DNA of 64,000 nucleotides from Andeanibacterium fulvum (GCF_037154085.1 NZ_JBANRM010000002.1:186001-250000); one strand, 5' to 3'; positions 28,169 to 37,142 are shown, counted from the stretch's first letter. Notes: generated from the sequence alone by a model not told the origin. Made by a program: numbers and translations.

Positions 28169-29536
28169 ATGCGCGCACCCATCCGGATCATAGCCCGACT
28201 GGCGGCCCTGCTTGCCGCGCTGCAACTGGCCATCCAGCCAGCCGCCGCGCAATCCGTGCTGCGCGATGCCGAGACGGAAAAGCTGCTGCAGGACATGGTC
28301 GACCCGCTGGCCGAGGCGGCCGGGCTGGGCAGGGGCGCGGTCGAGATCGTGCTGGTGCAGGACAATTCGATCAACGCCTTCGTCGCCGGCGGACAGCGCA
28401 TCTACATTCATAGCGGCCTGATCAACGCCGCCGACACTGCCAATGAAGTGCAGGGCGTGATGGCGCACGAACTGGGCCATATCACCGGCGGGCACATCAT
28501 CCGCAGTTCCGAAGGTATCCAGCAGGCCACCAATATCACCATCGTCTCGCTGCTGCTGGGCGTCGCCGCAATCGCGGCAGGCGCAGGCGATGCAGGCATG
28601 GGCATTCTGGCTGCCGGGCAACAGGCAGCGATGGGGAAATATCTCGCTTTCAGCCGGGTGCAGGAAAGCTCTGCCGACGCGGCAGGCGTAGAATATCTCT
28701 CCAAGGCCGGGATTTCCGGGCGCGGTTCGATCGAGTTCTTCAAGAAGCTGCAGAACCTCGAATTCCGCTATGGCGTGAGCCAGAAGGACGATGCGACCTA
28801 TTCCCGCAGCCACCCGCTGACCGGCGACCGCATCTCAAACCTGCAGCGCGATTACGAACGCGATCCTGCCTGGGCCAAGCCCAATGACGCGGATCTGGAG
28901 GAACGCTTCCAGCGTGCCAAGGCCAAGCTCTACGGCTATCTGGCGGAACCGCAGGATACCTTGCGTTTCTACCCCACTACCATGACCGGCATTCCGGCGC
29001 GCTATGCCCGAGCCTATGCCTATCACAAGGATGCGCAGGTGGACAAAGCGCTGGCCGAAACCAAGGCGCTGATCGAAGCCGATCCTCACGATCCCTATTT
29101 TCTGGAGCTGGAAGGGCAGATCCTGCTCGAATCGGGTCGCCCGCGCGAGGCGCTGGAGCCATTGCGGGAAGCCACGCGGCTGACCAACAACACACCGCTG
29201 ATCGCCACCACATTCGGCCACGCCCTGATCGCGACCGAGGATAATGCGAATTTCGCGGAGGCCGAGACAGTGCTGAAAGCCGCCGTCACGCGCGACCGCT
29301 ACAATCCCTTCGCCTGGTATCAGCTGGGCGTTGTCTATGCCGCGCAGGGCGACATGCCGCGCGCAAGGCTGGCCAGCGCCGAACAGCAATCGATGAGCGG
29401 CCGGATGGAGGAAGCCATGCGCAGCGCGGAAGCGGCCGAACGCGGCCTGCCCACGGGCACGCCCGACTGGCTGCGCGCGCAGGATATTGCCATGACGGCG
29501 AAAGCCGAGCTTGAACGGCAGAAGAAGCGCAAGTAG
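28169..29536 (+). CDS. Periplasmic M48 metalloprotease with TPR-like C-terminus (BepA-like)
   Basis: 455 aa from the ATG preceded by AGGAAGG. The signal peptide ends AAAQ (residue 28). The zinc motif HELGH is at 100-104, with the third ligand in ESSAD. The C-terminal half (from about 280) has helical repeats like TPRs. The layout matches BepA/YfgC, which degrades or assembles outer-membrane proteins such as LptD. The following gene encodes a DsbA-like thioredoxin-fold protein 11 bp away, consistent with a joint role in envelope protein quality control. Confidence 0.93.
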   Translation: MRAPIRIIARLAALLAALQLAIQPAAAQSVLRDAETEKLLQDMVDPLAEAAGLGRGAVEIVLVQDNSINAFVAGGQRIYIHSGLINAADTANEVQGVMAHELGHITGGHIIRSSEGIQQATNITIVSLLLGVAAIAAGAGDAGMGILAAGQQAAMGKYLAFSRVQESSADAAGVEYLSKAGISGRGSIEFFKKLQNLEFRYGVSQKDDATYSRSHPLTGDRISNLQRDYERDPAWAKPNDADLEERFQRAKAKLYGYLAEPQDTLRFYPTTMTGIPARYARAYAYHKDAQVDKALAETKALIEADPHDPYFLELEGQILLESGRPREALEPLREATRLTNNTPLIATTFGHALIATEDNANFAEAETVLKAAVTRDRYNPFAWYQLGVVYAAQGDMPRARLASAEQQSMSGRMEEAMRSAEAAERGLPTGTPDWLRAQDIAMTAKAELERQKKRK

Positions 29537-29547
29537 CGCTCTTGCCC

Positions 29548-30291
29548 ATGGCTTCTTCCTCGCGCTTCGGCGGCATCCTGCCTTCTCTTGCCCTGGTCCT
29601 GGGCTCCGCCCTGCTCGGCTTCGCTGGTGGCTGGGCGTGGCAGGCGACGGGCGCCGGACGCGGCGCGACCGAAACGATCGTGCGCGACTACATCCTCGAA
29701 CATCCCGAAATCCTGCCCGAAGCGATGCAGCGCATGCAGCAGCGCGAAATGCAGGCGCGGCTCGCCCCTTTGCGCGCAGCGATCGAAAATCCCTATCCCG
29801 GCGCGGTGCTGGGCAATCCGAACGGCAAGATCGTGCTGGTCGAATTCTCCGACTATGCCTGCCCCTATTGCCGGCTGAGCGTACCTGAGGTGGAGGCGCT
29901 GATCGCCGCCAACAAGGAACTGAAGGTTGTGGTCCGCGAAGAGGCAGTGATCTCGCCCGATAGCGACGATGCCGCGCGCATGGCGCTGGCCGCGGCCGAT
30001 CAGGGGCGTTACGCCGCCTTCCACAAGGCCATGTTCACCAAGGACACGGTCACGCCTGCCACGATCGACGCCGCAGCGCTGGATGCCGGGCTGGACCTTG
30101 CCAAGGCCAAGGCGGCTATCGCAAGCGGCAAATACGAGATGGAAATCCAGAACAACCAGCGCATCGCCGAAGCAGTAGGCTTTACCGGCACGCCATCCTG
30201 GGTGATCGGGGACGAGGCCCATTCGGGCGCCCTCTCGCGCGACGTGCTGGCCGCGTCCATCGAACGCGTAGCCAAGGCAAAGGGCCTCTAG
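29548..30291 (+). CDS. DsbA/DsbG-family thiol-disulfide protein
   Basis: 247 aa from the ATG at 29548. An N-terminal hydrophobic helix serves as anchor or signal. A helical segment (EHPEILPEAMQRMQQREMQ) precedes the thioredoxin fold, with active site CPYC (105-108) in FSDYACPYC and a cis-Pro loop GTPSW. This is the DsbA_2/Com1-like type common in Alphaproteobacteria. It probably oxidises or isomerises disulfides in the periplasm. It ends 4 bp before the convergent HD-domain gene. Confidence 0.92.
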   Translation: MASSSRFGGILPSLALVLGSALLGFAGGWAWQATGAGRGATETIVRDYILEHPEILPEAMQRMQQREMQARLAPLRAAIENPYPGAVLGNPNGKIVLVEFSDYACPYCRLSVPEVEALIAANKELKVVVREEAVISPDSDDAARMALAAADQGRYAAFHKAMFTKDTVTPATIDAAALDAGLDLAKAKAAIASGKYEMEIQNNQRIAEAVGFTGTPSWVIGDEAHSGALSRDVLAASIERVAKAKGL

Positions 30292-30294
30292 GCC

Positions 30295-30888
30295 CTATTC
30301 CACCGCAGCGGCGTAAATCGAATTGAGCGGCTGGGCGAAGACCCGTTCCACCATCGGCACGAAGAATTCCAGCGGCTCGGACCGGTAATCCGGATCGAAG
30401 GCCGCCTGATCGTATTTCTCGCAGAATTCCGCGCAGGCATCGAACCACGGATGGCCGCGGAAATTCTCCCGCAGATCGCGGTTCATGCCCAGATGGTGGA
30501 AGAAGTAATACCCTTGGAACACGCCGTGATTCAGGCAGATCCAGTGCAATTCCTCCGAAACGAAGGGCTTGAGGATCGCCGCGGCAATGTCCGGGTGGTT
30601 ATAGGCGCCCAGCGTATCGCCGATATCGTGCAGCAGGGCCATCACCACATAGGGCTCGTCCCGTCCGTCGCGATGGGCGCGCGTCGCGGTTTGCAAGGAA
30701 TGTTCCAGCCGGTCGACCGGGAAACCACCATAATCGCCCCGCAGCAATTGCAGGTGATCCAGAACCCTGCCCGGCAAGGCAGCCGCGTAAGGGCGGAATT
30801 CCCCGGCGATGATCCGCCAGTCCTGCGCGGTGCCTTCCTGCATGGAGCGGAAAGCCGCACGGGCGGCGGGGTGATGCAGGTCAGTCAC
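30295..30888 (-). CDS. HD-domain protein (putative phosphohydrolase)
   Basis: 197 aa from a GTG at 30888 with GGGAGA eight bases upstream. The metal-binding HD signature is present: His63 in RLEHSLQTATRAHR and HD at 87-88 in ALLHDIGDTLG. An aromatic C-terminal half follows (GVFQGYYFFHHLG). HD proteins of this size hydrolyse phosphate esters or act as oxygenases related to PhnZ/inositol oxygenase. The LEHS...HD pattern leaves both possible. It is divergent from the LytS-type kinase gene. Confidence 0.82.
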   Translation of the reverse strand: MTDLHHPAARAAFRSMQEGTAQDWRIIAGEFRPYAAALPGRVLDHLQLLRGDYGGFPVDRLEHSLQTATRAHRDGRDEPYVVMALLHDIGDTLGAYNHPDIAAAILKPFVSEELHWICLNHGVFQGYYFFHHLGMNRDLRENFRGHPWFDACAEFCEKYDQAAFDPDYRSEPLEFFVPMVERVFAQPLNSIYAAAVE

Positions 30889-30978
30889 GGCATGTCTCCC
30901 GCAGATCAAACTACTCCTTGCACGAAACGACGCAAAACATTCTGACGTTCCGACAATTTTTGCGGTAGAAGCCCGACC

Positions 30979-32217
30979 ATGGCCGTGCTGCCTTTCCAAC
31001 CCACGCCGTTCTTTGCGAACAAGAACCGGGCATTCTGGCAGATCCAGTTCGCGGGCTGGGGCGGGATTCTCGTGTTCCGCACGGTCTCCGCACTGGCCAA
31101 CAATCTGCCGCTCGACTTCCTGGTATTGCTGTTGATCCAAGCAATCACCGGCTTTTCGATCAGCCTGCTGCTGTCGGTCATCTATCGCCAGCTGATCAAC
31201 CGGCGGCCGGTCATCACCTGGACCTTCAGCCCGCTGGCGCTGGGGCTGGCGGTATGCCTCTATTGCTTCATCGATGCCTGGGTGATCAGCCTTTACCGGC
31301 CGACCAGCGATGCCAGCTTCGCCCAGCTCTTCCTGGGCGTGTTCTATATCGACATGACCCTGCTGGGCGCATGGTCCGCGCTCTATTACGCGATCAATTA
31401 CTTCCTCCAGGCGGAGGAAAAGGCCGACGAACTGGCCCAGATGCAGTTGCAGGCGACCACGGCACAGCTCGCCATGCTGCGTTATCAGCTCAATCCGCAC
31501 TTCCTGTTCAATACACTCAATTCGATCTCCACTCTGGTGCTGCTCAAGCAGACCGAACCAGCGAACGCGATGCTCACGCGGCTCTCGGCCTTCCTGCGCC
31601 ATACGCTGGTGAACGAACCGGGCGGCAAGGTGACTGTCGAGGAAGAGGTGGAGACGCTGAAGCTCTATCTCGATATCGAGCGGATGCGGTTTGAAGAGCG
31701 GCTGCGCACCGAATTCCGGATCGACGATGCAGCGCGGCGGGCCCTGCTGCCTTCGCTGCTGCTCCAGCCGCTGGTCGAGAATGCCATCAAATATGCCGTC
31801 TCGCCGCAGGAAGAAGGGGCCAAGATCAGCATCTCGGCGCGGCTCATCGGGCAAAGGCTTCGCGTCACCGTTGCGGACACCGGCCCGGGATTGCAAAACG
31901 CACGCACGGGGGCGACCTTTACCGGTGCCAGCGTGGGTAGCGCGGGCGTGGTTTCGTCAACTGGCGTCGGTCTGACCAATATCAGGGACCGTCTCGCCCA
32001 GGCCTATGGCGACGATCATGTCTTCGAGACCCGCACACCGGCGCAAGGCGGCTTCACTGTGGTGATCGAAATTCCATATGAAGCGGCCGAGCAAGAGGAG
32101 ACCCCGACCCTGCTGAAACCGCAGAGCAAGCCGGCCCAGGCCGGACACACCGCGCAAAGCCCCCAGGACAATCACGGGCCCCACCCCGTCCAGCGTGAAT
32201 TGGGGCTTGGCGCATGA
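30979..32217 (+). CDS. LytS/YehU-type sensor histidine kinase
   Basis: 412 aa. Four hydrophobic helices lie in residues 26-143. A His_kinase domain (PF06580 type) follows, with phosphoacceptor His174 in LNPHFLFNTLNS, N-box Asn268 in QPLVENAIKY, G1 DTGPGL (300-305) and G2 GVGLTNIRDRL. The C-terminal tail (370-412) is Gln/Pro/His-rich and probably disordered. No extracytoplasmic sensor domain of note, so the signal is likely sensed in the membrane. It overlaps the LytTR regulator gene by 4 bp and forms its cognate pair. Confidence 0.95.
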   Translation: MAVLPFQPTPFFANKNRAFWQIQFAGWGGILVFRTVSALANNLPLDFLVLLLIQAITGFSISLLLSVIYRQLINRRPVITWTFSPLALGLAVCLYCFIDAWVISLYRPTSDASFAQLFLGVFYIDMTLLGAWSALYYAINYFLQAEEKADELAQMQLQATTAQLAMLRYQLNPHFLFNTLNSISTLVLLKQTEPANAMLTRLSAFLRHTLVNEPGGKVTVEEEVETLKLYLDIERMRFEERLRTEFRIDDAARRALLPSLLLQPLVENAIKYAVSPQEEGAKISISARLIGQRLRVTVADTGPGLQNARTGATFTGASVGSAGVVSSTGVGLTNIRDRLAQAYGDDHVFETRTPAQGGFTVVIEIPYEAAEQEETPTLLKPQSKPAQAGHTAQSPQDNHGPHPVQRELGLGA

Positions 32218-33011
32218 GCATCCGCACAATCATCGTCGATGACGAAAAACTCGCTATCCAAGGGCTGCAATTGCGGCTTCAGGAATTTTCCGACGTCGAG
32301 ATAATCGATACTTGCGCCAACGGGCGCGAGGCGATCCGCAAGATCAAGACGGAGAAGCCCGATCTGGTCTTCCTCGACATCCAGATGCCCGGCTTCGACG
32401 GATTTTCCGTCGTAAAGGGCGTGATGGAGATCGAGCCGCCCTTGTTCGTCTTCGTCACCGCTTTTCAGGAACATGCGATCCGCGCTTTCGAGGCCAATGC
32501 GGTCAATTACCTGATGAAGCCGGTGGACGTGGACAAGCTGGCCGACACGATGGAACGCGTGCGCACCCGCCTTGCCGAAAAGCGCTCCGCCGAAGAGGCG
32601 GAAAAGCTCAAGGAAGTGCTGGCCGAAGTCGCCCCCGATGCCGTCGAAGGCCTGGGCGATGAGGAGGAAAGCGCCGCCTCCCGCTACGAAAAGCTCATCA
32701 ACGTCAAGGATCGCGGGCAAATCTTCCGTGTGGACGTCGATTCGATCGAGCATATCGAAGCGGCTGGCGACTACATGTGCATCTATACCGGCGACAATTC
32801 GCTGATCCTGCGGGAAACCATGAAGGATCTCGAACGCCGGCTGGACCCGCGCACTTTCCAGCGCGTGCACCGCTCCACCATCGTCAATCTCGACAAGGTG
32901 CGGCAAGTGAAGCCCCACACCAATGGCGAATGCTTCCTGGTGCTGGAAAGCGGCGCACAGGTGAAGGTCAGCCGTTCCTATCGCGACGTTGTGGCCCGCT
33001 TCGTGCACTGA
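32214..33011 (+). CDS. LytTR-family response regulator
   Basis: 265 aa. The receiver domain (1-120) has acidic pocket Asp9/Asp10, phospho-acceptor Asp55 in VFLDIQMPG, Thr82 and Lys102. An acidic linker of about 35 residues follows. The LytTR DNA-binding domain spans about 155-262 (IEAAGDYMCIYTG, FQRVHRSTIVNLDKV). LytTR regulators bind imperfect direct repeats ahead of targets. Candidate targets cannot be named from the window. Partner of the overlapping upstream kinase. Confidence 0.96.
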   Translation: MSIRTIIVDDEKLAIQGLQLRLQEFSDVEIIDTCANGREAIRKIKTEKPDLVFLDIQMPGFDGFSVVKGVMEIEPPLFVFVTAFQEHAIRAFEANAVNYLMKPVDVDKLADTMERVRTRLAEKRSAEEAEKLKEVLAEVAPDAVEGLGDEEESAASRYEKLINVKDRGQIFRVDVDSIEHIEAAGDYMCIYTGDNSLILRETMKDLERRLDPRTFQRVHRSTIVNLDKVRQVKPHTNGECFLVLESGAQVKVSRSYRDVVARFVH

Positions 33012-33034
33012 TCGAGGTTCGCGGACTCGAAAAT

Positions 33035-33131
33035 TCCGTCCGGCCTGAGCTTGTCGAAGAGCCGCTCTTCACTTAGCGCGTGGCAACACGCCTGAAGAAG
33101 AAGGACTGTCCTTCGACAGGCTCGGGACGGA
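33035..33131. repeat. Palindromic intergenic repeat (REP-like) abutting nadC start
   Basis: The left arm TCCGTCCGGCCTGAGCTTGT (continuing CGAAG) and right arm CTTCGACAGGCTCGGGACGG (ending at the A of the nadC ATG) are imperfect reverse complements around a ~50-bp centre that itself contains short complementary stretches. The core GAGC-TTGTCGAAG / CTTCGACA-GCTC is a repeat dispersed through many sphingomonad genomes. The right arm supplies the sequence where the nadC ribosome binding site must lie. Confidence 0.8.
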
Positions 33132-34006
33132 TGGATTTCTTGGCTGCTGACTGGCATATCCCCGGCTTCGACCTCGCCGCTTTCGTCCGTGCAACACTGG
33201 ACGAGGATCTGGGCGCAGGCCTGCCGGGCGGCGGGCACGATGTTACCGCCGAAAGCGTGATCCCTGCCGATGCCCGCTTTTCGGGCGTCATGGACAGCCG
33301 TGATCCGATTGTGGTCGCAGGGCTGCCGATTGCGGCCGCTTTCTTCCGCTTGCTCGACCCGGCCATGGAAATCGAAATCCTCGCCGAAGAAGGGCAGGAA
33401 GTACCCGCCGGATCGGACATCATGCGCCTTTCCGGCAATGCCCGCGCGATGCTGACGGCAGAGCGCAGTGCGCTCAACACGGTGCAGCACCTCTCCGGCA
33501 TCGCCACTATGACGCGCGACTATGTCCGTGCGATGGGGCCCGCCAAGGCGAAGCTGCTCGATACGCGCAAGACCATTCCCGGCCTGCGCCATCTCGAAAA
33601 ATACGCCACCCGCATGGGCGGGGCCCAGAACCATCGCATGGGGCTGTGGGATGCAGCGATGATCAAGGACAACCACGTCCTTGTCGCAGGCGATGTGGGC
33701 GAAGCGGTGCGCCGCGCGCGCAACGCCGGCGTGAAGGACATCATCTGCGAGGTCGACCGGCTGGACCAGATCGAACCGGCGCTCATCGCGGGCGCGAGCC
33801 ATCTGCTGCTCGACAATATGAACCCCAAAACCCTGCGCGAAGCCGTGGCTATTGTCGCCGGGCGTTGCGCCACCGAAGCCTCAGGCGGGGTCACGCTCGC
33901 CACCATCGGCGCCATCGCGGCAAGCGGGGTCGATTACGTTTCGGTCGGCCGCCTGACCCAGAGCGCACCGGCCGCCGATATCGGGCTCGATTTCACTCCG
34001 CTATGA
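33131..34006 (+). CDS. nadC: Nicotinate-nucleotide pyrophosphorylase (carboxylating)
   Basis: Converts quinolinate and PRPP to nicotinate mononucleotide in NAD synthesis. 291 aa from the ATG at 33131 (MDFLAADWHIPGFD). An upstream in-frame start at 33080 would read through the intergenic repeat and is unlikely. Motifs seen are ERSALNTVQHLSGIAT, DTRKTIPGLRHLEKYA (phosphoribosyl site), GGAQNHRMGL, IKDNH and the C-terminal SVGRLTQSAP. The start overlaps the end of a repeat, and the stop overlaps the next gene by 4 bp. Confidence 0.97.
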   Translation: MDFLAADWHIPGFDLAAFVRATLDEDLGAGLPGGGHDVTAESVIPADARFSGVMDSRDPIVVAGLPIAAAFFRLLDPAMEIEILAEEGQEVPAGSDIMRLSGNARAMLTAERSALNTVQHLSGIATMTRDYVRAMGPAKAKLLDTRKTIPGLRHLEKYATRMGGAQNHRMGLWDAAMIKDNHVLVAGDVGEAVRRARNAGVKDIICEVDRLDQIEPALIAGASHLLLDNMNPKTLREAVAIVAGRCATEASGGVTLATIGAIAASGVDYVSVGRLTQSAPAADIGLDFTPL

Positions 34007-34437
34007 AAGCCGCGCGACCGGCCTCGATCCGGCTTTTCGCGGTGCTGTTCTTTGTCCAGGCCCTGAGTGCCTATATCACCGGGATGCTCGATCTGGGGCG
34101 TTTCGGGGCGGATTTTCATGCCTCGCTGCCGGGTGTTCCGCTCGATCACGATAGTGTGATCGTGCTTCTTTCCGCGCGCCTTTCCATCGCACTCATCCCG
34201 ATTGCACTGATCTGGTTCTTTCGGGCAAATTTCGCCCGCTGGCTGGTCACGCTTATGGCAATCGGTGGGATTCTGGGCCTGCCATCGGCAATCACGGCCA
34301 TGAATGAGGGGTGGGGCCTGTGGCCGCTCGCCATTGCCAGCATTGTGCTGAAACCCTTGGCCGCGGCGCTCCTGTTCACACATTCCGCGCGCGGCTGGTT
34401 TGCCCGGAAGGACGGCGATGCAGCGCCTCTTCCCTAA
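34003..34437 (+). CDS. Small membrane protein of unknown function
   Basis: 144 aa from the ATG overlapping the nadC stop (ATGA). Four hydrophobic helices separated by short loops (LFAVLFFVQALSAYITGML; SARLSIALIPIALIWFF; LVTLMAIGGILGLPSAI; LAIASIVLKPLAAALLF). No motif recognised. Lies in an operon between nadC and an RNase T2 gene, whose start is inside its 3' end. Confidence 0.75.
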   Translation: MKAARPASIRLFAVLFFVQALSAYITGMLDLGRFGADFHASLPGVPLDHDSVIVLLSARLSIALIPIALIWFFRANFARWLVTLMAIGGILGLPSAITAMNEGWGLWPLAIASIVLKPLAAALLFTHSARGWFARKDGDAAPLP

Positions 34438-35143
34438 ACCCATGGCGTTTGCCAGCGCGGCAATGCTGGCCGCTCTCCCGACGGGCGCACTGGCGCAAGC
34501 CTATCAGTGCCATGTCCCCAATACCTCCTTCGCAGTCCCCAAGCCGATAATCGACGGACCCGTGCGGCGGATGCCGGTGACGCATTATACGCTCGCCCTC
34601 AGCTGGTCCCCGGAATATTGCCGCAACCGCAAGGCGAGTGCCCCCGACCGGTTCCAGTGCGGAGGTAAGAATGGCCGCTTCGGCCTCGTGCTCCATGGCC
34701 TGTGGCCGGAAGGGAAAGGGGGCACCTGGCCGCAATGGTGCCCTACCAATCGGCAGGTCACTGCGCAGATCGCTCGTCAAAACCTTTGCATGACGCCGTC
34801 GACGGCGCTGCTGGCCCATGCATGGGCCAAGCACGGTTCCTGCATGACAAGGCGGCCAGAAGCCTATTTCAAGACCGCGCGCATCCTGTGGAACTCGCTT
34901 ACGCTGCCCGATCTGGACCGCCTTTCGCGCCAGAAGGCCCTGAATGCCGGGGCAATCCGGCAAGCCATGGCCGATGCCTTCCCCGCCTTCACCCCGGACA
35001 TGGTGGGCGTGCAGCTGAGCGAACGCGGCTGGCTGGAGGAAATCCACCTCTGCTACGGCAGGAACTTCCGCCCCACGCGCTGCACAAGGGCACAATTCGG
35101 CCCTGCCGACGCCGCTCCGGCAAAGATCTGGCGCGGCTTATAG
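34418..35143 (+). CDS. Secreted ribonuclease T2
   Basis: 241 aa from the ATG at 34418, overlapping the previous gene by 20 bp. The signal peptide ends GALAQ (residue 27). Both catalytic segments are intact: CAS I in VLHGLWPE (His93) and CAS II in HAWAKHGSC (His134, Lys138, His139). Six or more cysteines suit a disulfide-bonded extracytoplasmic enzyme. T2 RNases cleave RNA with little base preference and serve nutrient scavenging in E. coli (RNase I). Co-transcription with nadC hints at nucleotide or NAD salvage (inference). Confidence 0.93.
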   Translation: MQRLFPKPMAFASAAMLAALPTGALAQAYQCHVPNTSFAVPKPIIDGPVRRMPVTHYTLALSWSPEYCRNRKASAPDRFQCGGKNGRFGLVLHGLWPEGKGGTWPQWCPTNRQVTAQIARQNLCMTPSTALLAHAWAKHGSCMTRRPEAYFKTARILWNSLTLPDLDRLSRQKALNAGAIRQAMADAFPAFTPDMVGVQLSERGWLEEIHLCYGRNFRPTRCTRAQFGPADAAPAKIWRGL

Positions 35144-35151
35144 GAAGAGCC

Positions 35152-35607
35152 TCAGCGCCGCTCGGCAAAAAATTCGCGCAGCAGGCCGGCAGCCTCGTCC
35201 TCACCCATGCCAGAATAGACATCGGGCCGGTGGAGGCATTGCCGTTGTTCGAACACCCGCGCGCCATGTTCCACCGCACCGCCCTTGGGATCGGGTGCGG
35301 CATAATAAAGCCGGGCGATTCGTGCGTGGGAAATCGCCCCGGCGCACATCGGGCAGGGCTCCAGCGTGACCCACAGCTCGCAGCCTTCCAGTCGCTCCGC
35401 CCCCAAAGCCTCGCTCGCCCGGCGAATCGCCAACAGCTCGGCATGAGCAGTGGGGTCTTTAAGAGTGCGCGGGGCGTTATGCGCCTCGGCAATCACGCAG
35501 CCATCCTTGACGATCACCGCCCCGATCGGCACTTCCCCTGCCGCCGCACCTTCCCGCGCCAAAGCCAGGGCGCGGGCCATCGGTTCGGGAAGAGGCCATC
35601 GGGTCAT
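35152..35607 (-). CDS. tadA: tRNA-specific adenosine deaminase
   Basis: Deaminates the wobble adenosine of tRNA-Arg(ACG) to inosine. 151 aa from the ATG at 35607 (MTRWPLPEPMARAL). Zinc site HAE (55-57, His ligand and proton-shuttling Glu) and PCPMC (84-88, two Cys ligands) are intact. DAEAAGLLREFF at the C-terminus is typical. It could alternatively be a related guanine or nucleoside deaminase, but length and motifs favour TadA. Converges with the RNase T2 gene. Confidence 0.92.
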   Translation of the reverse strand: MTRWPLPEPMARALALAREGAAAGEVPIGAVIVKDGCVIAEAHNAPRTLKDPTAHAELLAIRRASEALGAERLEGCELWVTLEPCPMCAGAISHARIARLYYAAPDPKGGAVEHGARVFEQRQCLHRPDVYSGMGEDEAAGLLREFFAERR

Positions 35608-35671
35608 GCCCGGATCGCTACCCCGCAACGGCAGCTATCGCAACCGAGGCACATCCAAGGCCCGGGATTGC

Positions 35672-35700
35672 TTGACGATTCGGACCTTGCCCGCTATGCG
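35672..35700 (+). promoter_or_regulatory. Candidate sigma-70 promoter of rpmB
   Basis: The -35 TTGACG (35672-35677) and -10 TATGCG (35695-35700) are separated by exactly 17 bp, about 48 bases before the rpmB start. Good match for a housekeeping promoter. Confidence 0.6.
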
Positions 35701-35747
35701 CGCCGCTTTCCGGGACATCCCGACAGTCATTCGAACGAGAGAGAACC

Positions 35748-36035
35748 ATGTCGCGCATCTGCGAACTGACCGGCAAGGGCCGCCAGGTTGGCCACAATGT
35801 GAGCCACGCCAACAACAAGACCAAGCGCGTCTTCCTGCCCAACCTGCAGAACGTCACGCTGCTGAGCGAAAAGCTGGACCGCAGCTACAAGTTCCGCGTG
35901 TCGACCCATGGTCTGCGCTCGGTCGAGCACAATGGCGGCCTCGACAACTGGCTGCTCAAGACCTCGGACGAGAAGCTGAGCCCGCGCGCCCTCAAGGTGA
36001 AGCGCGAGCTGAAGAAGGTTCAGGCAGCCGCCTGA
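35748..36035 (+). CDS. rpmB: 50S ribosomal protein L28
   Basis: 95 aa. Starts MSRICELTGKGRQVGHNVSHANNKT as is standard for alphaproteobacterial L28, and contains RVSTHGLRSVEHNGGLDNWL. A ribosome binding site GAGAGAA precedes the ATG. Stand-alone gene with its own promoter and a strong terminator downstream. A small GC hairpin (GGCCCC-TC-GGGGCC, 36042-36055) lies between the stop and the terminator. Confidence 0.98.
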   Translation: MSRICELTGKGRQVGHNVSHANNKTKRVFLPNLQNVTLLSEKLDRSYKFRVSTHGLRSVEHNGGLDNWLLKTSDEKLSPRALKVKRELKKVQAAA

Positions 36036-36077
36036 TTCTTCGGCCCCTCGGGGCCAGCCGATCATTCTGATCGCAAG

Positions 36078-36104
36078 AGCGCGCGGCAAAACCGCGCGCT
36101 TTTT
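36078..36104 (+). terminator. Intrinsic terminator of rpmB
   Basis: Perfect 9-bp stem AGCGCGCGG / CCGCGCGCT, loop CAAAA, followed by a run of Ts on the plus strand. Confidence 0.92.
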
Positions 36105-36131
36105 CGCGTCCTCGCTCGCCGTGCGATTCGT

Positions 36132-37136
36132 TCACCGCGCGGGCGGCGGGACCCGCCACGAGAGGCGCAGCAGCAATGTGTGCTGCAACAACTCGCCCCC
36201 ATTATCGTCGGAAATGATCCAGAGCGTCAGCGGAGCCCCATCCGCGCCGCCGGTAATTGCCAGCCCCTCATAATTGTCGAGCGGCAACGGCCGGTCGATC
36301 GTGCCGACTTCCTGCCAGGGCCATGGCTCGCCCTCGCGAATATCCGCCGGATCCGCCAGCGCCAGCTTTGCCGTGAAGCGCGGCGGCGCAATGCCGATGC
36401 CGCGCAGCAGGATCAGTATGCGCCCATCGGGCAATTGCTTGATGTCGGTCGGCAGATAGCCTTCGGGCGGATCGAAGCGAAATTCGAGCCCCTCTTCCCC
36501 GTTCAACGGATCGCCCGGAAACAACAGACCCGGACTGGCCCTGCCCCTGCTCCATGAAAAAGGCGATTCGGCCAGGGCGAGAAATCGCCCGTCCCTGAGG
36601 CGCAGCAGCGATTCCGGGCCGCCATTTTCCGGCCATGACCGCATCTGACGTGGCTGGACGACCCGAGCATGGGAAAGATCGCGGTTCATACGGATGATGG
36701 CGTTGCGGCCTTCCAGCCCCAGCCAGATGCGCCCACTGGCCGGATCGGCCGTGGCCGATTCGATATCCTGCATCTGCTTGAAATCTCCCGCGCCGGGCAA
36801 GGCGCGGCCGATCTCCACTTTCCCGCGCCGTCCCGGCAAGGGAGCCCGCAGGAAGCCCCCCTGATCGCTGAACGAAAGGAACGCATCGTCCCCTTCCGGA
36901 AGCAGTGCCGAATAGGAACCGAATTGCGAATTCGGGCTCTCGATCCGCCAGGCCCCGGTCAGCACCGGGCTGCCCGCTCCGCCAATCCGTGCGGCATCGC
37001 CTTCCGGGATGGGCAGCCGCACGTAGTCTATGCGCTGGCTTGAATCCGGCGCCGGCGGCGGGCTGCGCCAGACAATCCCGGGTGCAAGGCCGAGCGCCAG
37101 CGACACAGCGAGGAAGATACGGAGCGGACGGCGCAT
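36132..37136 (-). CDS. Exported phytase-like-domain esterase
   Basis: 334 aa with an N-terminal hydrophobic signal or anchor (RIFLAVSLALGLAPGIV). The mature part is a beta-propeller of the 'esterase-like activity of phytase' family (PF13449 type), with blade segments such as SYSALLPEGDDAFLSFSDQGG, DIESATADPASGRIWLGLE and DNYEGLAITGGADG. Enzymatic role is not established for most members. Downstream (6 bp) of an M23 lipoprotein gene, likely the same transcript. Confidence 0.85.
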   Translation of the reverse strand: MRRPLRIFLAVSLALGLAPGIVWRSPPPAPDSSQRIDYVRLPIPEGDAARIGGAGSPVLTGAWRIESPNSQFGSYSALLPEGDDAFLSFSDQGGFLRAPLPGRRGKVEIGRALPGAGDFKQMQDIESATADPASGRIWLGLEGRNAIIRMNRDLSHARVVQPRQMRSWPENGGPESLLRLRDGRFLALAESPFSWSRGRASPGLLFPGDPLNGEEGLEFRFDPPEGYLPTDIKQLPDGRILILLRGIGIAPPRFTAKLALADPADIREGEPWPWQEVGTIDRPLPLDNYEGLAITGGADGAPLTLWIISDDNGGELLQHTLLLRLSWRVPPPAR

Positions 37137-37142
37137 GATGCG

